Assembly (NCBI GenBank): GCA_040755975.1
Contig: JBFLZY010000001.1
Location: 1 to 64,000, forward strand
Source of the DNA: JAIMBK01 sp040755975
Lineage (GTDB): Bacteria > Bacillota > Desulfotomaculia > Desulfotomaculales > Nap2-2B
Length of the DNA: 64,000 nucleotides
Direction: 5' to 3'
Position 1 is the first letter of the stretch. Each line of letters starts with the position of its first letter. Of the stretch, positions 59,980 to 64,000 are shown one piece after another. Under the pieces are notes generated by a model. That model saw only the letters and a program-made list of their open reading frames with translations, was not told the DNA's origin and ran no database searches. Position numbers and translations under genes: made by a program.

Positions 59980-61071
59980 TCAGCCTGCCCCTGCCGCTTT
60001 TCCGGTGCGTTGCCGGGCGCGGGTTTTGATGCGCTCGATTTCCTCAGTGCTGATGGCCCGTTCAAAGCTGCGAAAACCGGCCAGTTTAAAGCCGTGCTTC
60101 TTCGCCAGCCGGCTGATTTCCTCAACTTTTTCAAGGGCCAAATCCCGGCCCAGGGAGAAATTCTCGTAGCGTCTTTCCAAAGCCAGCACCATCGTTTCGG
60201 CCATGCAGGCGTAGGCCATCCCCGGCGGGAAACCAAAATTAAAGCCAAAATCCACTTCTCCCGGGACCGCGATGACGCCGCCCTCGATCACCAGGACGTC
60301 GTCCCGTTCCGCAGCCACCTGCCTGCTCACGTTGCGCGGGCGCGCCACGTCGCAGACCACCGCGCCGGGCATTAAATCACGGGGGCCGATGATGGCGTCG
60401 GTAGCACTGGTCACGGCGATGACTACGTGGGCGCTGGCGAGGGCCTGCTTCACGTTGTCCGTAATTCTTGCGGACAGGCCGGTTTCGTACAGAATTTTGG
60501 CCGCCACTTCCTCCAGAGCACTCTTGTTGCGGGCCACCAGGGTCATCTGGCGCACCTCCCTGGCCAGCAAAAGCGCGCATACTTTCCCGATGGAACCGGT
60601 CGCCCCCAGAATAACCACGTGGGCCTTTTTGAGGTCGTGCCCCATTAAGCGGGCCGCTTCCTTTGCCCCCTCGATGGCCGTGGCCACCGTGTAGCTGTTC
60701 CCGGTAGTCACCGCGATCTTTAAATTTTTGGCGACGGTGATGCCCGCATCCCCCACCACCGAGCTGAAGGCGCCCAGGCCCAGGATTTTCGCCCCCAGCT
60801 TTTCCGCCACGCGGCCGGTCTGGATGAGGCGCTTGTAAACAAATTTCTGGGGCAGCGTAATCATCTGGCGGGCGGTCAGGGGGCAGGAAACAAACCAGCC
60901 CTCGGCCTCGTTATAGGGGGTCTTCACCCCGGTAATACGGGAGAGCTTCATCGGCGGCACCAGGCGAAAAATGCCCTCCACTACCCTGTCCGGAAGGCGC
61001 CGGGTGAAGGGAAATTTTCTGGCCACGTCGCGGACGTCCAGGGGATGGATGAGGAAAGCAAATTTTTCCAT
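59980..61071 (-). CDS. acyl-ACP-reductase-like dehydrogenase
   Basis: 363 residues, ATG with AGGAGG eight bases upstream. The Rossmann motif VVILGATGSIGK (156-163) and the C-terminal YACMAETMVLALE...ENFSLGRDLALEKVEEISRLAKKHGFKLAGF align by eye with cyanobacterial long-chain acyl-ACP reductase (AAR), including the catalytic Cys of its ACFAEAML motif (here Cys289). Homologues are often called shikimate-dehydrogenase-like. A fatty-aldehyde-forming reaction is therefore possible but unproven. Confidence 0.75.
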   Translation of the reverse strand: MEKFAFLIHPLDVRDVARKFPFTRRLPDRVVEGIFRLVPPMKLSRITGVKTPYNEAEGWFVSCPLTARQMITLPQKFVYKRLIQTGRVAEKLGAKILGLGAFSSVVGDAGITVAKNLKIAVTTGNSYTVATAIEGAKEAARLMGHDLKKAHVVILGATGSIGKVCALLLAREVRQMTLVARNKSALEEVAAKILYETGLSARITDNVKQALASAHVVIAVTSATDAIIGPRDLMPGAVVCDVARPRNVSRQVAAERDDVLVIEGGVIAVPGEVDFGFNFGFPPGMAYACMAETMVLALERRYENFSLGRDLALEKVEEISRLAKKHGFKLAGFRSFERAISTEEIERIKTRARQRTGKAAGAG

Positions 61072-61130
61072 GAAGGAGTCCTCCTATCAAAAATATAAGA
61101 CAATCCAAAACGAGACAAGCACCAAAAAGC

Positions 61131-61149
61131 TGTGCACGGCTTTGTGCAC
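61131..61149. promoter_or_regulatory. direct repeat TGTGCAC, possible operator
   Basis: TGTGCAC at 61131-61137 and again at 61143-61149, 12 bp apart (one helical turn), just downstream of the -10 box of the reductase promoter. Confidence 0.45.
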
Positions 61150-61153
61150 ACAT

Positions 61154-61182
61154 ATTTTAACAAGAGAAGCCAAAATAAGCAA
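61154..61182 (-). promoter_or_regulatory. promoter of the acyl-ACP-reductase-like gene
   Basis: TTGCTT (61182-61177), 17 bp, TAAAAT (61159-61154) on the minus strand, about 80 bp upstream of the start codon. Confidence 0.6.
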
Positions 61183-61292
61183 GTTAGTTTCCAAAAAACG
61201 TTTCCAAAAAAGCCGACACCATAATTATTAAGAAATACAAATCGCCAGAAAGGCCCGCCAGGCCCGCGCAAAGGCGGATGAAAGCCCATCCC

Positions 61293-62294
61293 CTACTTCC
61301 AAATGCAGGTGCCCGTCTTTTCGGCCGGCCCGGGGAGTTCGCCGCTCAGCTCCCTTAATAGTTTCTCCAACTCCTCCGCACCGGCGGCCTGGTTGATCCT
61401 GACCCGCATTTTGGCGGCTCCGGGAGTTCCTTTCAGGTACCAGGCAGCGTGTTTGCGCATTTCCAGGACGGCCACCCTTTCCCCTTTGGTTTCGAGAAGG
61501 AGTTCGAAGTGCCTTAAAGCCACTTCTACCTTCTCCTGCAATGTGGGCGGCGCCGGCACCTCCCCGGTGGCCAGGTAATGCACCGTCTGCCGGAAAATCC
61601 AGGGGTTGCCCAGGGCGGCGCGGCCGATCATGACCGCGTCGCACCCCGTCTCGCGCATCATTTTCAGCGCGTCCCGGGGGCTCCGGACGTCCCCGTTGCC
61701 GATCACCGGAATGCGTACCGCTTCCTTCACCGCCCGGATAATGTCCCAGTCGGCTTCTCCGCTGTAAAACTGGGAGCGCAGGCGCCCGTGCACGGTTACC
61801 GCCGCGGCCCCCGCCTCCTCCACCAGCCGGGCCACTTCCACGGCGTTGACGGAATTCTCGTCCCACCCCTTGCGCATCTTCACCGTCACCGGCACATTTA
61901 CCCGGCTCACCACCTCCCGGACGATGCGCGCGGCCAGTTCCGGGTTTTTCATCAAGGCCGCTCCCTCCCCGTTGTTGACAATCTTCGGGGTGGGGCAGCC
62001 CATGTTGATGTCGACGATGTCCGCCCCCAGCCTTTCCGCGATTTCCGCCGCCCGGGCCATGTATTCCGGTTTGGCGCCGAAGATCTGCACGCTTAAAGGG
62101 CCGGGCTCCCCCTCGTGATTCAAGATGGTCAGCGTGCGCGGGTTGCCATATAAAAGGGCCTGGTCGCTCACCATTTCGGTGCACGCCAGGCCGCAGCCAA
62201 ATTCCCTGGCGATAATCCGGTACGCCCGGTCGGTAACCCCGGCCATCGGGGCGGCGATGACGGGGTTGGCCGGCTTAATACTGCCGATCTGCAT
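61293..62294 (-). CDS. dusB: tRNA-dihydrouridine synthase
   Basis: 333-residue flavoprotein that reduces uridines in tRNA. NPVIAAPMAGVTDRAYR at the N-terminus, the catalytic Cys in INMGCPTPKIV, VTVKMRKGWDEN, and VHGRLRSQFYSG are DusB-type motifs. Its start overlaps coaX by 20 bp. Confidence 0.94.
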   Translation of the reverse strand: MQIGSIKPANPVIAAPMAGVTDRAYRIIAREFGCGLACTEMVSDQALLYGNPRTLTILNHEGEPGPLSVQIFGAKPEYMARAAEIAERLGADIVDINMGCPTPKIVNNGEGAALMKNPELAARIVREVVSRVNVPVTVKMRKGWDENSVNAVEVARLVEEAGAAAVTVHGRLRSQFYSGEADWDIIRAVKEAVRIPVIGNGDVRSPRDALKMMRETGCDAVMIGRAALGNPWIFRQTVHYLATGEVPAPPTLQEKVEVALRHFELLLETKGERVAVLEMRKHAAWYLKGTPGAAKMRVRINQAAGAEELEKLLRELSGELPGPAEKTGTCIWK

Positions 62295-63081
62295 TGCGGC
62301 CGGCGCCTCCCCGGTTGCGCTCGTAGATAATCCGCAGCCCCGTTAAGGTAAGGAGCGGTTCCACGCGGTCGATGGTGCCGGCTTCCCGGGCGATCAATTC
62401 CGCCAGCCCGCCCGTGGCGATCACCAGGGCGTGCCCCCCCATTTCTTTTTTCATCCGCCGGACGATCTCGTCCACCTGGCCGGCAAAGCCGTAAATAATT
62501 CCGGACTGCATGCTGTGCACGGTGTTTTTCCCGATTACGGAAGGGGGCCGGACAAATTCCACCCGCGGCAGCTTGGCCGCCCGGGCAAAAAGCGCCTCAG
62601 TGGAAATCCCGATCCCCGGCGCAATGACGCCGCCCAGGTACTCCCCTTTGGCGGAAATGGCGCAAAAGGTGGTGGCCGTTCCAAAATCGACGATGATCAA
62701 GGGCCCGCCGAAAAGCTCGTAACCCGCCACGGCGTTCACAATCCGGTCGGCGCCCACCTCTTTCGGGTTTTCGTACTTGATGGCCAGGCCCGTTTTGATG
62801 CCGGGCCCCACGACCAACGGCTCCACGCCGAAATATTTTTGGGCCATTTGCTCCAGCGACAACATCAGCGGGGGCACCACGGAAGAAATCACCATGTCTT
62901 TAATTTCCGGCAGCGTCACTTCGACGGACCTGAGCAGATCCCGCAAAAGCATTCCGTACTCGTCCGCCGTCCGGTAAGGAAAAGTGGACAGGCGCCAGTG
63001 CTCCAGAAGTTCTTTTTCCCTGTATACCCCCAGGACAATATTGGTATTCCCCACGTCAAAAGCCACAATCACGGCAATCAC
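62275..63081 (-). CDS. coaX: type III pantothenate kinase
   Basis: 268 residues. ASKHA-fold kinase for the first step of coenzyme A synthesis. FDVGNTNIVLGVY (phosphate loop), the GADRIVNAVAGYELFGGPLIIVDFGTATTF block and GGVIAPGIGIS are typical. The exact start among several N-terminal Val/Met codons is open. Confidence 0.94.
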   Translation of the reverse strand: MIAVIVAFDVGNTNIVLGVYREKELLEHWRLSTFPYRTADEYGMLLRDLLRSVEVTLPEIKDMVISSVVPPLMLSLEQMAQKYFGVEPLVVGPGIKTGLAIKYENPKEVGADRIVNAVAGYELFGGPLIIVDFGTATTFCAISAKGEYLGGVIAPGIGISTEALFARAAKLPRVEFVRPPSVIGKNTVHSMQSGIIYGFAGQVDEIVRRMKKEMGGHALVIATGGLAELIAREAGTIDRVEPLLTLTGLRIIYERNRGGAGRNADRQY

Positions 63082-63156
63082 CCAAAAATTTTTAAACCCA
63101 TTGTACCAAAGGGCCGTTCGTCACGCAACATTTCTTTTTCCGGCCGCGCCGGGTTT

Positions 63157-63732
63157 TCACGCGCCCGCTTTTGTCCCCCGGAGAATATCCAGCCGCCGGC
63201 AGACCACTCTCGCCAGCGCCGCGGCGGCCAGGGCTTTGAGCAAATCCAGGCCGATAAAAGGCAAAAAGCCGATCTTGATTACCTGCCACGCGGAAAAAGC
63301 CTTCCCCAGGTAAAAGTTTAAAATAAGGTAGAGATAAGGCAGGCCGCACAGGTAAATCACGGCCAAACCGCCCGTCATGGCTAAAAAATAACGGATTATT
63401 CCCGGCTGCCCTTTTTTGGGCAAAAGCGCCCCGGTGACGTAGGCCCCTCCGATGAAGCCGAGCAAATAGCCGAAAGTAGGCTGCAGGACGTAGGCCGGCC
63501 CGCCGAAGGGCGGTTTTTCAAAAACCGGCAGGCCGATTAAGCCCAACAGCACGTACACCAGCATGGCCAGCGCCCCTACCCTTGCCCCCAGCAAGGCGCC
63601 GGTCAGCATAACCACAAAAGGCACCAGGCTGAAAGGAACCACCGGGGCCCCGAAGCGGAAAAGCGCCGCCGCCACCATCGCCAGAGCCGCAAATAAAGCC
63701 GCCAGAATCATTTCCCGGACCGTGAGTTTCAT
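63157..63732 (-). CDS. bioY: BioY biotin transporter component
   Basis: 191 residues from ATG 63732 (GGAGGAG upstream). Six hydrophobic segments and the BioY motifs (VPFSLVPFVVMLTGALLGARVG, GLPVFEKPPFGGPAYVLQPTFGYLLGF). It is the substrate-binding part of an ECF-type biotin importer. A BirA-type operator precedes it and birA is upstream. Confidence 0.94.
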   Translation of the reverse strand: MKLTVREMILAALFAALAMVAAALFRFGAPVVPFSLVPFVVMLTGALLGARVGALAMLVYVLLGLIGLPVFEKPPFGGPAYVLQPTFGYLLGFIGGAYVTGALLPKKGQPGIIRYFLAMTGGLAVIYLCGLPYLYLILNFYLGKAFSAWQVIKIGFLPFIGLDLLKALAAAALARVVCRRLDILRGTKAGA

Positions 63733-63840
63733 TAACGATCTCCTCCTTCTTTCTTTCGCCAATTACTTTCCTTCGTCCGCCGCGCTCTTGCCGGCCGCCA
63801 AAAAATTCCCGGCCGGAAACCCGGACATTTTTGGCCGTAA

Positions 63841-63872
63841 TTGTTAACCCAACCTGGCAAACAAGTTAACGA
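63841..63872. promoter_or_regulatory. BirA biotin operator
   Basis: TTGTTAAC (63841-63848), 16 bp, GTTAACGA (63865-63872), the two-arm BirA operator layout, about 110 bp upstream of bioY and just after birA. Biotin-bound BirA should repress bioY here. Confidence 0.8.
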
Positions 63873-63899
63873 TTAGCCCAAAAAATAAAAACCTGATAT

Positions 63900-64000
63900 T
63901 TAACAAGGCCGCAGGGAAACCTCCCCGGCCGTAATGCGCCTGACCGCTCCATCCGCCGTCCGCAAAATGAGATTGCCTTGTGCGTCTACATCTTCCGCCC
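63900..64000 (-). CDS. birA: biotin-protein ligase/repressor, C-terminal end
   Basis: The last 33 codons; the gene runs off the right edge. AEDVDAQGNLILRTADG, then AVRRITAGEVSLRPC, is the usual C-terminal SH3-like end of BirA. BirA attaches biotin to carboxylases and in the bifunctional form represses biotin genes; the operator nearby suggests the bifunctional form. Confidence 0.85.
   Translation of the reverse strand, partial: AEDVDAQGNLILRTADGAVRRITAGEVSLRPC

Overview
The window is a G+C-rich Firmicutes chromosome, most likely a spore-forming Clostridia of the Pelotomaculum/Desulfotomaculum type. The evidence is a Spo0F-like regulator with a sigma-H-type promoter, a T-box leader, strong AGGAGG ribosome binding sites, frequent TTG and GTG starts, and the gene order argS-pyrG-[sppA]-spo0F-fba-fsa-rho-rpmE-yqhQ-prfA-prmC. 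The species assignment is inference. Host genes are nearly all on the minus strand, so the host part reads from right to left.

Host right arm (51.3-64 kb, read leftwards): birA end, BirA operator and bioY; coaX, dusB, an acyl-ACP-reductase-like gene, greA, lysS, a T-box leader with an Lrp-type regulator and an aminotransferase, argS and pyrG. Host left arm (1-15.2 kb): sppA, a Yip1-like membrane protein, spo0F, a zinc-ribbon protein, fba, fsa, rho, a LysM/M23 peptidase, a diguanylate cyclase, rpmE, yqhQ, prfA, prmC, then a Fur/Zur regulator with znuA-znuC-znuB.

Between pyrG and sppA lies a complete Mu-like transposable prophage. Its ends can be placed to the base at 15248 and 51335 (36,088 bp). 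Both ends start 5'-TGTA with related terminal sequences, and a 5-bp target duplication (GCAAA) flanks the element. It lies 43 bp upstream of the sppA start and separates sppA from upstream DNA.

Prophage layout, left to right: a noncoding left end with repeated motifs; DUF2188 gene, ImmA-like metallopeptidase and repressor; divergent early promoters over an operator; Ner-like regulator; DDE transposase (MuA), a tRNA-like RNA, and MuB ATPase; an early accessory block (amidase, Gam, many small unknown genes, GemA) ending in a terminator; a papain-like peptidase with a copper-amine-oxidase-type domain next to holin-like genes; terminase, portal, MuF, protease, decoration and capsid; a GTTACC-rich gap; Mu/P2-type contractile tail genes with an inserted two-cluster ferredoxin, a -1 frameshift in the tail chaperone, and a reverse-strand membrane moron with its own promoter; baseplate and tail fibre; then an Acb2/Tad1-type anti-CBASS gene and a tyrosine recombinase at the right end.

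The least ordinary items are the tRNA-like RNA between the transposase and its ATPase, the ferredoxin in the tail operon, the peptidase fusion, the Acb2-type gene, and the tyrosine recombinase inside a transposing phage.
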